Source: Bradyrhizobium archetypum (GTDB lineage Bacteria; Pseudomonadota; Alphaproteobacteria; Rhizobiales; Xanthobacteraceae). Taken from it: a DNA stretch of 64,000 nucleotides. Below, in pieces: positions 1 to 9,365 of the stretch (position 1 is its first letter; every line of letters starts with the position of its first letter). The stretch covers positions 124,001 to 188,000 of the forward strand of contig NZ_JAAVLW010000002.1 of the NCBI RefSeq assembly GCF_013114835.1. Reading direction: 5' to 3'. The notes below the pieces were generated by a model, which searched no databases, was not told where the DNA came from, and saw only the letters and a program-made list of their open reading frames with translations. A program made the translations under genes and the position numbers.

Positions 1-732
1 GGCGTTGATGGCGTTGCCATACTGGCCGGAGCCGCCGGGACCGGCCTTGATGTCCTCGATGCGGTTGTCTACGACCAGCGTGCCGTCGTCACCGATCGCG
101 GTGCGCAGGATCTCGATGCCATTGTCGTTGGTGTCGATAATGGTGTTGCGCGACACAATCAGGCCCTTCGCGTCGAACGACACGACCGCCGTGGTCGCGA
201 TTTTCGTGAAGATGTTGCCGGAGATGTCGCCGGAGACCTGCTCGAGCCAGATGCCGTTGCCGCCGCTGCCTGTTATTTCGCAGCCGGTGATGCGGACGTC
301 GCGGCCGCCGAGGCAATGAATGAGCCCGCGGCGCGTCGGCAACGGAATGCTGCCGCCGTCGAGCGTCAGGCCGGTCAGGCCGACGCTATCAGCACTTTCG
401 CCCTGCAGCATCGAGGCGCCGCCGGTGAACACAAGCTTGCTGGCGCCGCGGACGCCGACCAGTTGCGTGCCGTTCGAAAGCCGCAGCATGCCGGTGCGAT
501 AAACCCCCGGCGGCAGCGCCAGCGGCACTTGCGCGCGCGCAGCCTCGTCGATCGCGCGCTGCAGTTTCGCAGTCTGATCGTCGGGGCTGCCGGGACGCAC
601 GCCATATTGCGTGACGTCGCGCCCAAACGTGGAGGTGAGGGGTGCGGTGCGCGCAGGCTCAGGCGACATCGCGAGCGCGCCGGCGACGCCAGCGGCGGAG
701 GCTCCAATGAGATGGCGGCGGTTCATGTCCAT
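1..732 (-). CDS. Tat-exported beta-helix repeat protein (TIGR03808-like), 3' end outside window
   Basis: Reading leftward, the product begins MDMNRRHLIGASAAG and continues past the window edge, so only about 244 N-terminal residues are visible. The start has a twin-arginine-like NRRHLIG motif followed by a small-residue hydrophobic stretch, which implies export of a folded protein. Downstream come a pectate-lyase-like opening (GVRPGSPDDQTAKLQRAID) and repeats rich in G-N-x-I such as GNIFTKI and SRNTIIDTNDNGIEI, typical of right-handed parallel beta-helices. This pattern fits the rhizobial family of Tat-signal repeat proteins of unknown function. No catalytic residues of a known lyase can be assigned. 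The start could be the ATG at 732 or the one at 726. Confidence 0.75.
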   Translation of the reverse strand, partial: MDMNRRHLIGASAAGVAGALAMSPEPARTAPLTSTFGRDVTQYGVRPGSPDDQTAKLQRAIDEAARAQVPLALPPGVYRTGMLRLSNGTQLVGVRGASKLVFTGGASMLQGESADSVGLTGLTLDGGSIPLPTRRGLIHCLGGRDVRITGCEITGSGGNGIWLEQVSGDISGNIFTKIATTAVVSFDAKGLIVSRNTIIDTNDNGIEILRTAIGDDGTLVVDNRIEDIKAGPGGSGQYGNAINA

Positions 733-909
733 GGTTGATGACCCTCGCGCAATGCAGGTCACGGCATTCGCGTTTTCCCTAGGTATCGCGGAAATGCGGC
801 TCCGCATCATGAAGACAGGGACGGGAGAAGACGAATGTTGGGGGTAGGGTTAATGTTAGGTGCGGGCGAGGAAAGATGATGGGCACGCTGCGCTTTGCCC
901 CCTACAAGA

Positions 910-1554
910 CTATGAAACCCGTCGCGCCAGCCGCACCATCTCCAGCAGCATCGCTTCGCCGGCGTCGACCAGCTCTTCCAGCGTGATCCGCGAAAAACCC
1001 TTTCGTCGCGCTGCGCCACTGCGCGCGAGCGGCGGGATGTGAACGAAGGCGGCGAGGCGGGGGCCGTTGTCCGCGTTGACCGCCTCGACCGCGCGCCAGC
1101 TCAGGTAATTGCAGAGATAGCTGCCGGCGTCGCGCGAGGCGCGCGCATCGAGGCCCGTGCCCTTGGCAGCACGCAACAGCTTTGCGGTATGCGGACCGAA
1201 TCTTTGCGCATCGGCCCCGTCAGCGATCGAGCATTTGCGGGCGTGTGTCTGCGCGGCATCGGGCCACAGCACGGTGACAGCGTTGCGGGCGCGGGTCTCG
1301 ATCCGCAGGTACGCGGTGCGGGAGGCGAGGCCGAACATCAACAGCGCATGTGGCTGGTGTTTCTGCAGCGCGATTGGCAAATCGCGATCGACCGCGCTGT
1401 AGGTGACGGGGAATATGTGGCTGGAGAGCTCGACATCGGCGAAGGCAGGACGGCGCAGCCGTGTCAGCCGGCCCACCAGCGGCTGCGTCGGATTAAAGGG
1501 CGCGCCGGGAAACGGACCGAAGCCGGTGATGAGAATGCGAAGCTTTTCGCTCAC
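910..1554 (-). CDS. Pyroglutamyl-peptidase I family protein (peptidase C15)
   Basis: The 214-residue product has the C15 fold landmarks: an N-terminal ITGFGPFPGAPFNPT segment and the triad Glu86 (in YLRIETRARN), Cys148 (DAGSYLCNY) and His172 (AFVHIPP). Family members remove N-terminal pyroglutamate in the cytosol. The GTG start at 1554 overlaps the meaB stop codon by 4 bp (GTGA), implying translational coupling with meaB. An in-frame upstream extension exists, but it runs inside meaB, lacks family similarity and is not used here. Its place downstream of meaB looks like operon convenience; no link to methylmalonyl-CoA metabolism is evident. Confidence 0.85.
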   Translation of the reverse strand: MSEKLRILITGFGPFPGAPFNPTQPLVGRLTRLRRPAFADVELSSHIFPVTYSAVDRDLPIALQKHQPHALLMFGLASRTAYLRIETRARNAVTVLWPDAAQTHARKCSIADGADAQRFGPHTAKLLRAAKGTGLDARASRDAGSYLCNYLSWRAVEAVNADNGPRLAAFVHIPPLARSGAARRKGFSRITLEELVDAGEAMLLEMVRLARRVS

Positions 1555-2543
1555 CGCAGCCACTCCGCGATCTGTTCGGCGGCGACGGCCGGCGTGATGC
1601 GGCCCTCGGCGACATCGGCCTCGGTCTTCTTCACCTTCGAGCGGAGCGCGGCGTCGGAACGCAGGCGTGCCATCATGCGCTGCTCCAGCATCGACCACAT
1701 CCATTTCACCTGCTGCTCGCGCCGGCGGCCGGCGAACTCCCCCGACGCGTTCATGGCGGTGCGATGGTCCAGAATCTTTTGCCACAGCGTATCCATGCCG
1801 GCGCCGGTCAATGCCGAATAGGTCACGACCGGCGGATGCCAGTGCTCGGAGCGGGGGCTCAGAATATGTAGCGCGGAGCGATACTCGGCCGCCGCCAGGT
1901 TGGCGCGCTTGATATTGTCGCCGTCGGCCTTGTTGATCGCGATCATATCGGCGAGTTCGACCAGGCCTTTCTTGATGCCTTGCAATTCGTCGCCGGCGCC
2001 GGGCAGCATCAGGGCTAGAAAAAAATCTGTCATGTCGCAGACGGCGGTTTCGGACTGACCGATGCCGACAGTCTCCACTAGCACCACATCGAATCCGGCG
2101 GCCTCGCAGAGCAGCATCGCCTCGCGGGTTTTCCCGGCGACGCCGCCGAGCGTGCCCGACGAGGGTGAGGGCCGGATGAAGGCTGCTTCGGAATTCGCCA
2201 GCCGCGCCATCCGCGTCTTGTCGCCGAGGATCGAGCCGCCGGTGCGGGCCGAGGAAGGGTCCACTGCCAGCACCGCGATCTTATGGCCGCGCTCGATCAG
2301 GAACATGCCGAGCGCGTCGATGGTGGTCGATTTGCCGACCCCGGGCGAGCCAGTGATGCCGACGCGGAACGCCTTGCCGGTGTCTGACAACAGCGCCTGT
2401 ACCAGGTCGCGGGCGGTAGCCTGGTGATCGGCACGGCGGCTCTCGATCAGGGTAATCGCACGCGCCAGCGCCGCGCGCTGGCCGGACCGGAGGTCCTTGG
2501 CGAGCTTCTTGATATCGAGGGAGGTATTCTTCGGCAGGGTCAT
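1551..2543 (-). CDS. meaB: Methylmalonyl-CoA mutase-associated G-protein chaperone MeaB
   Basis: This 330-residue G3E-family GTPase protects methylmalonyl-CoA mutase from inactivation and gates cobalamin loading. The P-loop GSPGVGKS is at residues 65-72, followed by VLAVDPSSARTGGSILGDK (Mg/switch region typical of MeaB/ArgK), ETVGIGQSE, and the guanine-specificity motif NKAD. Length matches the family. Its clients mutB and mutA are encoded at 7167-11716 on the same strand but are separated from it by tctCBA and two other genes, so co-transcription with them is unlikely. The stop overlaps the start of the downstream peptidase gene by 4 bp. Confidence 0.95.
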   Translation of the reverse strand: MTLPKNTSLDIKKLAKDLRSGQRAALARAITLIESRRADHQATARDLVQALLSDTGKAFRVGITGSPGVGKSTTIDALGMFLIERGHKIAVLAVDPSSARTGGSILGDKTRMARLANSEAAFIRPSPSSGTLGGVAGKTREAMLLCEAAGFDVVLVETVGIGQSETAVCDMTDFFLALMLPGAGDELQGIKKGLVELADMIAINKADGDNIKRANLAAAEYRSALHILSPRSEHWHPPVVTYSALTGAGMDTLWQKILDHRTAMNASGEFAGRRREQQVKWMWSMLEQRMMARLRSDAALRSKVKKTEADVAEGRITPAVAAEQIAEWLR

Positions 2544-2596
2544 GCCGGTGGTTTACAACGGCTGTGTCGTGCAGGCGAGGGGCCTGCACGGTTCGT

Positions 2597-4108
2597 TCAC
2601 CGGGGCGATGTGGCCGGAATGGGCTCGCGCTTGAGCTTCCGCCATAGCCAGACCAGCACCGGCCAGATCAGCGCGCCGATCGCCATGGCAGCCAGGATCG
2701 CGGCGATCGGCCGCTCGAAGAACGGCAGCACGCTGCCATCGGACTTGATCAGAGAGGTCACAAAGCTCTGCTCGATCATGGTTCCCATCACGATGCCAAG
2801 CACCATCGCGGCAACCGGATAGCCGTTTTCTTCCATGACATAGCCGATGACGCCGAAGGTCGCGACGGTCACGACGCCGAACATGTTGTTGCCGATCGCA
2901 AACGAGCCGACCGCGCAGCACAGCATAATGACCGGCATCACGCTGGCGCGTGGCGCGCGCAGCACGTAGCTTGCGAGCCGGATCATGACGATGCCGAATG
3001 GGATCATGATGATGTTGGCGATGATGAACATAAGGTAAATCGCATACATGCTCGACGCTTTTTCGGTGAACAGCGTCGGGCCCGGATTGAGCCCCTTCAT
3101 GTAGAGCACGCCGATGGCAATCGCCGCGATGGTGTCGCCGGGAATGCCGAACAGCAGCGAGGGCACCCAGCCTGAGGCGATGCTGGCGTTGTTGCTGGCG
3201 CCGGCCTCTACCAGGCCCTCGACATGGCCGGTGCCGAACTTCTCGGGCTCTTTCGAAAACCGCTTGGACATCGCGTAGCTGACCCAGGCTGCCATGTCGG
3301 CGCCGGCACCAGGCAGCACGCCGATGATGATGCCGATGATGTTCCCGCGCGTCATCTGCCAGTGATATTTTCTGGTCAGCCGCCATTGGCCCGCCATGAT
3401 GCTTCCGAACTTGCGCCGCGGGATCGGCGGCGGTTCCGGCGTCAGCATTGCGCGCATCACCTGCGCCACGGCAAAGACGCCGACCAGCGCCGGGATCGGC
3501 TCGATGCCGCCGAACAGGTCGGTGATGCCAAATGTGAAGCGCGGTATGCCGCCGGGATTTTCGATGCCGATGCAGGAGACGAGCAGGCCGATGAACATGC
3601 CGGCGATCGCCTTCACTGGCGATGAGCGCGCGACCAGCGTGGCGCACATCAGGCCGAGCAAGGCCAGCCAGAAATACTCGAACGTCGAGAACGACAGCGC
3701 GATTTCGGCGAGCGGCGGCGCCAGGATCATCAGCGAGAGCGTGCCCGCGATACCGCCGACGGCAGAGAACCAGACACCGGCGCCAAGCGCGAGCTCCGCT
3801 TCGCCCTTGCGGGTCATGGCATAGGCTTCGTCCGCATAGGCAGCGGAGGCCGGGGTGCCGGGAATGCGCAGGAGGGCACCCGGAATGTCACCGGAAAAGA
3901 TCGCCATCGAGGACGCCGCCACGATCGTGGCGATCGCGGCGATCGGCGACAGATAGAATGTGACGGGGACCAGCAGGGCGGTCGCCATCGTCGCCGACAG
4001 CCCCGGGAGCGAGCCGATGACGAGGCCATAGACCGATGCCGCCAGCATCGAGACGATGACTTCCCAGGTGCAGATGAGCGAGAAGGCTTGGGCAAGCGTG
4101 TTGAGCAT
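2597..4108 (-). CDS. tctA: Tripartite tricarboxylate transporter, large permease TctA
   Basis: The 503-residue, highly hydrophobic protein has about ten or more membrane segments and the TctA signatures GLVIGSLPGLSATMATALL near the N-terminus, ALLRIPGTPASAA, and a second internal GxLPGAGADMAAWVSY that mirrors the first. It is the main translocation subunit of a sodium/proton-coupled TTT carrier that takes a carboxylate from a periplasmic binding protein. It lies 3 bp downstream of tctB and 500 bp downstream of tctC, the normal TctC-TctB-TctA order, so the three form one operon. The substrate cannot be read from sequence. Confidence 0.93.
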   Translation of the reverse strand: MLNTLAQAFSLICTWEVIVSMLAASVYGLVIGSLPGLSATMATALLVPVTFYLSPIAAIATIVAASSMAIFSGDIPGALLRIPGTPASAAYADEAYAMTRKGEAELALGAGVWFSAVGGIAGTLSLMILAPPLAEIALSFSTFEYFWLALLGLMCATLVARSSPVKAIAGMFIGLLVSCIGIENPGGIPRFTFGITDLFGGIEPIPALVGVFAVAQVMRAMLTPEPPPIPRRKFGSIMAGQWRLTRKYHWQMTRGNIIGIIIGVLPGAGADMAAWVSYAMSKRFSKEPEKFGTGHVEGLVEAGASNNASIASGWVPSLLFGIPGDTIAAIAIGVLYMKGLNPGPTLFTEKASSMYAIYLMFIIANIIMIPFGIVMIRLASYVLRAPRASVMPVIMLCCAVGSFAIGNNMFGVVTVATFGVIGYVMEENGYPVAAMVLGIVMGTMIEQSFVTSLIKSDGSVLPFFERPIAAILAAMAIGALIWPVLVWLWRKLKREPIPATSPR

Positions 4109-4111
4109 CGA

Positions 4112-4597
4112 TCACCAGGGCATCGGCAGCAGCCCGGCCGGCAGCGGCACGCGCAGCAATTTCGAGAAAATCAGATGGATGGCGATCGGCGCCAGCGCGG
4201 CGAGCGGCAGCGACAGCTTCCAGCGGGCGCCGAGTGCGGTCGATGTGACGAAGACGATCAGCGCCGCCGTGATGATGAAGCCGAGCCGGTCGGCCACGGC
4301 GACGTAGAACAGTAGTAACGCAGGAGGGAGCAGGGCGCGCAGGCCGTAAAACTTTCCGGTCGGCGGTGGCGGCTGGCCGCCCTCGACCGGAATGAGGTGC
4401 TCTTCTTCTTCGAAGCTGCGACCAATCCCGAACGCGATCGCGAGCCCGCACAGCGCAAGGCCCGTTCCGATCACGAGCGGAAAGACGTTCGGCCCGACCG
4501 GCTGGCCGGGCACCGGCGGCAGCCGCCAGCCGCCATAGGCGGCGGCTGCACCGAGGCCAACGAGAAACAATCCCGTGACGCGATCGGGAAGACGCAT
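4112..4597 (-). CDS. tctB: Tripartite tricarboxylate transporter, small permease TctB
   Basis: This is a 161-residue protein with four predicted membrane segments: near the start (VTGLFLVGLGAAAAYGGW), around PLVIGTGLALCGLAIAFG, then LLPPALLLFYVAVADRLGF and FIITAALIVFVTSTALG. A charged cytoplasmic loop (SFEEEEHLIP) lies between the second and third. Length, topology and the VGPNVFPLVIG motif fit TctB, the poorly conserved small membrane subunit of TTT carriers. It sits between tctC and tctA with a 42-bp gap and a 3-bp gap, consistent with translational coupling in one operon. Confidence 0.88.
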   Translation of the reverse strand: MRLPDRVTGLFLVGLGAAAAYGGWRLPPVPGQPVGPNVFPLVIGTGLALCGLAIAFGIGRSFEEEEHLIPVEGGQPPPPTGKFYGLRALLPPALLLFYVAVADRLGFIITAALIVFVTSTALGARWKLSLPLAALAPIAIHLIFSKLLRVPLPAGLLPMPW

Positions 4598-4639
4598 GAA
4601 CTGGCTCCGCAGATATCGGGCGAGGTCAACCGATGAAGA

Positions 4640-5635
4640 TCAGGCCTTCGACAGGCCGGCGGCCTTCATCGCCACGCCCATCTGGGCATCGCCCTTGTCC
4701 ATGAAGGCGGCGAATTCGGTGGCGTCGCCCCAGACCGTTCCGAAGCCGCGGTTGCTCATGAACTCCTTGAACTCCTTGGAGTCATAAACCTTCTTCAGCG
4801 CCGCAGTGAGCTTGCTTGCGACATCCGCGGGCATGCCCTTCGGGCCGGCAATGCCGCGCCACGCTCCGGTCGAATAGTCGATGTCCATTGCCTCCTTCAG
4901 CGTTGGCACGTCGGGGAAGGCCGGGTTACGCTTCGCGGCCATCACCGCAAGGCTGCGCGCCTTGCCAGCCTCGATGATCGCGCGGGCTTCCGGCACCGAA
5001 CAGGTGGTGAGGTCGAGACCACCGGCAGCAAGATCCTGCATTGCAGGAGCGGCGCCGTTCGATGGCACCCATGCAACGTGATTGGGGGCAAGTCCCATAG
5101 CTTGCATCCAGCCGACCAGCGCGAGATGCCAGATGCCGCCCTGGCCGGTGCCGGAGGCCTTGAACTTGCCGGCGGGCGCGGCCTTGATGGCGTCGGCCAA
5201 TTCCTTCACCGTTTTGTACGGCGAGGTGGAACTGACCTGAATGCCGGGCGGGTCCTCGTTCATCAGCGCGAGCGGCGTGTAGCTCTTCGGCCCGAGTTCG
5301 GTGAGCCCCTGCCAATGCATCATCGAGATTTCCACCGTCAGCATGCCGATGGTGTAGCCATCGGGCGGCGCAGTTGCGATGGCGGAATGGCCGACCACGC
5401 CGGAGCCGCCGGTCCGGTTGACGACGTTGAACGGCTGGCCGAGGTCTTTTTCCAGAAGCGCGGCAACAATGCGGGCAGTTGCGTCCGTACCGCCGCCGGC
5501 ACCCCAGGGCACGATCACGGTCACCGGCCGTGCCGGATAGGCCTGCGCCAACGCCGGCTTGAGACCAAGGCCCGCGACGGCCGCGGCAGCAGCGGATGAA
5601 GCCGCAAAGGCGCGGCGCGTGATCTTTTTCGACAT
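4640..5635 (-). CDS. tctC: TctC/Bug-family periplasmic carboxylate-binding protein
   Basis: The 331-residue product starts MSKKITRRAFAASS, a twin-arginine-type signal ending in ALAQA, followed by the Bug-family entry YPARPVTVIVPWGAGGGTD, where the beta-strand and Gly-rich loop contact the ligand. The ATG at 5635 was chosen because GGGAGGATCACC precedes it at ideal spacing; a longer in-frame reading lacks a site. It is the substrate-capturing component of the downstream TctBA permease. Bug proteins bind diverse dicarboxylates, aromatic acids or amino acids; the ligand is not predictable here. It is divergent from the SRPBCC gene at 5855 across a 219-bp intergenic region. Confidence 0.92.
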   Translation of the reverse strand: MSKKITRRAFAASSAAAAAVAGLGLKPALAQAYPARPVTVIVPWGAGGGTDATARIVAALLEKDLGQPFNVVNRTGGSGVVGHSAIATAPPDGYTIGMLTVEISMMHWQGLTELGPKSYTPLALMNEDPPGIQVSSTSPYKTVKELADAIKAAPAGKFKASGTGQGGIWHLALVGWMQAMGLAPNHVAWVPSNGAAPAMQDLAAGGLDLTTCSVPEARAIIEAGKARSLAVMAAKRNPAFPDVPTLKEAMDIDYSTGAWRGIAGPKGMPADVASKLTAALKKVYDSKEFKEFMSNRGFGTVWGDATEFAAFMDKGDAQMGVAMKAAGLSKA

Positions 5636-5854
5636 TGGTGATCCTCCCTGCGGCGTCCGTGAGCCGGACGCTCTTGTGATGCGACATTCTAGGCGGCTTT
5701 GCGTTGGGCTCGCAAGGCATTGGCTCATCAAGGGGATCGTCGCCGGTGGGTATCCCGCCACATCCGGAAATCGGGTGGCGGCGATCAGGCTACCCGAAAT
5801 AGGTATCCATGTGCAGCCCGGTCATCGGGCCGCGATCGATTGCGGAGAGAAACC

Positions 5855-6325
5855 ATGACCACAGCCTATTACAGCACCGTGCTGAACCATCCCCTGGAAA
5901 CCGTCTGGGCGCTGATTCGCGATTTCAACAACTACCCGGCCTATATTGAGGGGGTGAGCGAAAGCGTGATCGAGGACGATAAGGGCGGCGATGAAGTCGG
6001 CGCTATCAGGCGCTTTTGCTATCTCGGCAACTGGATCAGGCAGCGGCTTGCCGGCCACTCAGACGAAGCGCACTCGCTGACCTATGCCGGCACCGAGCCG
6101 CTGCCGTTTCCCGACGGGCTTGTTCCGGACGCGCCGGCGCCGACGTACTATGAGGGGACGATGCATCTGCTTCCGGTCGTCGAAGGCAACAGGACGTTCA
6201 TCGAGTGGTTCGTGAAGCTTGACACCACGCCACGCGACGCGGATCGCTGGCAAGCGTTGTTCCAGTCCTGGATTCCGGACTGGGCCCACTCGCTCGAGCG
6301 GGCACTCGACCGCCGGTTTGCTTGA
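5855..6325 (+). CDS. SRPBCC (START/Bet v1-like) family protein
   Basis: This 156-residue cytosolic protein has the helix-grip pattern of polyketide-cyclase/Bet v1-like proteins: an opening beta-strand (AYYSTVLNHPLETVWALIRDF), the NNYPAYIEGV segment, central antiparallel strands and a long C-terminal helix (WQALFQSWIPDWAHSLERAL). These proteins bind hydrophobic ligands in a cavity; the reaction, if any, is unknown. The start at 5855 is supported by GGAGAGAAACC just upstream; longer in-frame readings run into the tctC promoter region. It is the only plus-strand gene between 1 and 14 kb, divergent from tctC and convergent with the DUF3298 gene 11 bp downstream. Confidence 0.8.
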   Translation: MTTAYYSTVLNHPLETVWALIRDFNNYPAYIEGVSESVIEDDKGGDEVGAIRRFCYLGNWIRQRLAGHSDEAHSLTYAGTEPLPFPDGLVPDAPAPTYYEGTMHLLPVVEGNRTFIEWFVKLDTTPRDADRWQALFQSWIPDWAHSLERALDRRFA

Positions 6326-6336
6326 CGGCGCAGCCC

Positions 6337-7119
6337 TCATTGCGGCCGGTCTTCGTCACCCTTCGGCCGCGCGCCGCCAAAAATCCTGGTGCCCTCCGGC
6401 GTCAGATAGGGCTTTAGCGTCTCCCACGGCACGAAGGCGACATACTCGCCTTCGGCATAGGAGCCGACCGCGTAAGGCGCGTAGTGGAAAGTCAGTCCCG
6501 AGCTCTTGCCCTCCTCGGTCGACGGCGCCAGCGAGATCGGCCCGATCTTGAGCAGCTTGGGCTCGATGGCTTCGATGGCGTTGGCATCGGTGCCTTCCGC
6601 GCCGCGCTTCTTCTTCTCGGCCTCAAGAGCTGCAATGACGCCTTGCCGCATCGCTTTCATCGTCGGGCCATTGTCGGCGGTTTCGATGAAGAACGGACGG
6701 ATGCTGATGCGCTTGCCGGCGGACTTGTCCCACAGGATCGTGTCGGAAGAGCTGTTGGGATGCGCGCCACCCGTATATTCGTAGTCGGCCCTGACGACGG
6801 AAACGTAGCGACCATCGATCACCGATCGCGTCTCATATTTCCGTTCATACGACCACGCATTGCGGAACAATCCCGGATCCTGCTTGCGTTCCTTGTCGGC
6901 ATCGGCACGATTCCTTGTGGCCCATGCCTTTCCCTCGGCCAGGCAGTTCGCCGCCAGCGCCGGGTCGGCCTTGATCATCGCGTCGAGGAAGACTGTCGCT
7001 TCCACCCATTTGGCCTTGATGGAAAAGTCCGGCTGGAGATCGGCGGCAAAGGCCAGCGTCGCAGTACACGCGATCGCGCCCGCCAGGCCGATGGTCCGGG
7101 TGAGTGTGAGCAACGCCAT
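6337..7119 (-). CDS. Secreted DUF3298/RsiV-like domain protein
   Basis: The 260-residue product has an N-terminal signal peptide (MALLTLTRTIG to ATLAFAADL) and then a DUF4163/DUF3298-type region. The hallmark DYEYTGGAHPN near the middle is shared with RsiV and PdaC-like extracytoplasmic domains; ISIRPFF and the C-terminal YAVGSYAEGEYVAFVPWETLKPYL complete the DUF3298 pattern. It is probably a periplasmic protein, possibly lysozyme- or peptidoglycan-sensing by analogy with RsiV, but no sigma factor is adjacent and no membrane anchor other than the signal is visible. The ATG at 7119 was chosen; a TTG at 7134 would add five residues. It ends 11 bp from the convergent SRPBCC gene. Confidence 0.78.
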   Translation of the reverse strand: MALLTLTRTIGLAGAIACTATLAFAADLQPDFSIKAKWVEATVFLDAMIKADPALAANCLAEGKAWATRNRADADKERKQDPGLFRNAWSYERKYETRSVIDGRYVSVVRADYEYTGGAHPNSSSDTILWDKSAGKRISIRPFFIETADNGPTMKAMRQGVIAALEAEKKKRGAEGTDANAIEAIEPKLLKIGPISLAPSTEEGKSSGLTFHYAPYAVGSYAEGEYVAFVPWETLKPYLTPEGTRIFGGARPKGDEDRPQ

Positions 7120-7166
7120 GCCGCGCAAGGGCAATCCTTTGGGAAGAAGTGGAGCCCGGCGGAAAA

Positions 7167-9332
7167 CTATTCCGCCGCCTCGCTATGGCCGAGCCGGGCG
7201 TTGAGCTTGTGGATCAGCTCTTCGGCGGCGTCCGAGATCACGGTGCCGGGCGGGAAGATCGCTTCTGCGCCGGCCTTGTAGAGGGCTTCATAATCCTGCG
7301 GCGGCACCACGCCGCCGATAATGATCATGATGTCCTCGCGGCCGTGCTTCTTCAGCGCTGCCTTGAGCTCCGGCACCGCGGTGAGATGGGCGGCCGCCAG
7401 CGAGGAGACGCCGAGAATATGCACGTCGTTCTCCACCGCCTGCCGCGCCGCCTCGTCGGCGGTGGCAAACAGCGGTCCGATATCGACGTCGAAGCCGACA
7501 TCGGCGAAGGCGGACGCAATCACCTTCTGGCCACGGTCGTGTCCGTCCTGCCCGATCTTGGCGACGAGGATGCGGGGGCGGCGGCCTTCGGCGTTCTCGA
7601 ACGCATCGATCAGTTCCTGCACCTTTTCGACCCGGTTGGACATGGCGGACGCCTCCCGCTTGTAGACGCCGGTGATGGATTTGATTTCGGCACGGTGACG
7701 CCCGAACACCTTCTCCATCGCGTCCGAAATTTCCCCGACGGTTGCTTTCGCGCGCGCCGCGTCGATGGCGAGCGCGAGCAAATTGCCGTTACCTTCGCCG
7801 GCGCTGCGCGTCAGCGCGGCGAGCGCCTGATCCACTTCCTTCTGGTCGCGCTCGGAGCGCAGCCGCTTCAGCTTGTCGATCTGCAGCCGTCGCACGTTGG
7901 AATTATCTACCTTGAGCACGTCGATGGGCGCTTCGTCGACCGGTTTGTACTTGTTGACGCCGATCACGGCCTGCCGTCCGGCATCGATCCGCGCCTGCGT
8001 CTTGGCGGAGGCCTCCTCGATGCGCAGCTTCGGCACGCCGGCTTCGATCGCCTTGGCCATACCGCCGAGCGCCTCGACTTCCTGGATGTGTCCCCACGCT
8101 TTTACCGCGAGATCCCGGGTCAGCCGTTCGACATAGTGGGAGCCGCCCCAGGGATCGATGATGCGGTTGGTGCCGCTCTCCTGCTGCAGGAATAATTGCG
8201 TGTTGCGCGCGATGCGGGCCGAGAAATCGGTCGGCAGCGCCAGCGCCTCGTCGAGCGCGTTGGTGTGTAGCGACTGCGTGTGGCCTTGGGTGGCCGCCAT
8301 CGCTTCGATGGTGGTGCGCATCACATTGTTGAAGACGTCCTGCGCAGTTAGCGACCAGCCGGAGGTCTGGCAATGCGTGCGCAGCGACAGCGAGCGCGGG
8401 TCCTTGGGGTTGAACTGCTTCAACAGCTTGGCCCATAGCAGCCGTGCGGCGCGCATCTTGGCGACTTCCATGAAGAAGTTCATGCCGATCGCCCAGAAGA
8501 ACGACAGCCGCGGCGCGAAGCGGTCGACGTCGAGACCAGCGGCAAGGCCGGCGCGCAGATACTCGACGCCGTCGGCCAGCGTATAGGCGAGCTCGAGGTC
8601 CTGCGTAGCTCCGGCTTCCTGCATGTGATAGCCGGAAATAGAAATGGAGTTGTACTTCGGCATTTTTTGCGAGGTGTACGCAAAAATGTCGGAGATGATC
8701 CGCATCGAGGGCGCGGGCGGATAGATGTAGGTATTGCGCACCATGAACTCTTTCAGAATGTCGTTCTGAATGGTGCCCGACAGTTTCTCCGGCGGAACGC
8801 CCTGTTCTTCGGCGGCCGCAACGAACAGCGCGAGGATCGGCAGCACTGCGCCGTTCATGGTCATCGACACGCTCATCTGGTCGAGCGGAATGCCCGCAAA
8901 CAGCGTGCGCATGTCGTAGATGGAATCGATCGCCACACCCGCCATGCCGACGTCGCCGGAAACGCGCGGATGATCGGAATCGTAGCCGCGGTGGGTCGCA
9001 AGGTCGAAGGCGACCGAAAGACCCTTTTGGCCGGCGGCGAGGTTGCGGCGATAGAACGCGTTGGAATCTTCCGCCGTGGAGAAGCCGGCATATTGCCTGA
9101 TGGTCCAGGGCTGGTTGACGTACATCGTCGGGTAGGGGCCGCGCAGATAGGGCGCAATGCCCGGCCAGGTCTCAAGGAAGTCGATGCCTTCGAGATCGGC
9201 CTCGCTGTAAACCGGCTTTACCGGAATTCCCTCGGGCGTCAGCCAAGACTCGGCGCTGCCGGCGGGTGGAGCGGGCGCGACGGTTTCAAAGGCGATTTCT
9301 GCGAAATTCGGTATGCGGCTCATGGTTCCCAT
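7167..9332 (-). CDS. mutB: Methylmalonyl-CoA mutase large (alpha) subunit
   Basis: The 721-residue catalytic subunit isomerises methylmalonyl-CoA to succinyl-CoA with adenosylcobalamin, the last step of propionyl-CoA use. Residues 1-560 form the TIM-barrel mutase domain ([37 protein letters not shown] segment, [14 protein letters not shown]). The C-terminal cobalamin domain has DGHDRG with the cobalt-ligating His598, then GVSSLAAAH and IIIGGVVPP. Length is that of bacterial MutB. It is the last gene of the run folP-folB-folK-mutA-GFA-mutB and lies 33 bp behind the GFA gene. Confidence 0.97.
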   Translation of the reverse strand: MGTMSRIPNFAEIAFETVAPAPPAGSAESWLTPEGIPVKPVYSEADLEGIDFLETWPGIAPYLRGPYPTMYVNQPWTIRQYAGFSTAEDSNAFYRRNLAAGQKGLSVAFDLATHRGYDSDHPRVSGDVGMAGVAIDSIYDMRTLFAGIPLDQMSVSMTMNGAVLPILALFVAAAEEQGVPPEKLSGTIQNDILKEFMVRNTYIYPPAPSMRIISDIFAYTSQKMPKYNSISISGYHMQEAGATQDLELAYTLADGVEYLRAGLAAGLDVDRFAPRLSFFWAIGMNFFMEVAKMRAARLLWAKLLKQFNPKDPRSLSLRTHCQTSGWSLTAQDVFNNVMRTTIEAMAATQGHTQSLHTNALDEALALPTDFSARIARNTQLFLQQESGTNRIIDPWGGSHYVERLTRDLAVKAWGHIQEVEALGGMAKAIEAGVPKLRIEEASAKTQARIDAGRQAVIGVNKYKPVDEAPIDVLKVDNSNVRRLQIDKLKRLRSERDQKEVDQALAALTRSAGEGNGNLLALAIDAARAKATVGEISDAMEKVFGRHRAEIKSITGVYKREASAMSNRVEKVQELIDAFENAEGRRPRILVAKIGQDGHDRGQKVIASAFADVGFDVDIGPLFATADEAARQAVENDVHILGVSSLAAAHLTAVPELKAALKKHGREDIMIIIGGVVPPQDYEALYKAGAEAIFPPGTVISDAAEELIHKLNARLGHSEAAE

Positions 9333-9365
9333 TGTAGCACATATGAAGTCGGGGATGCTCCACCC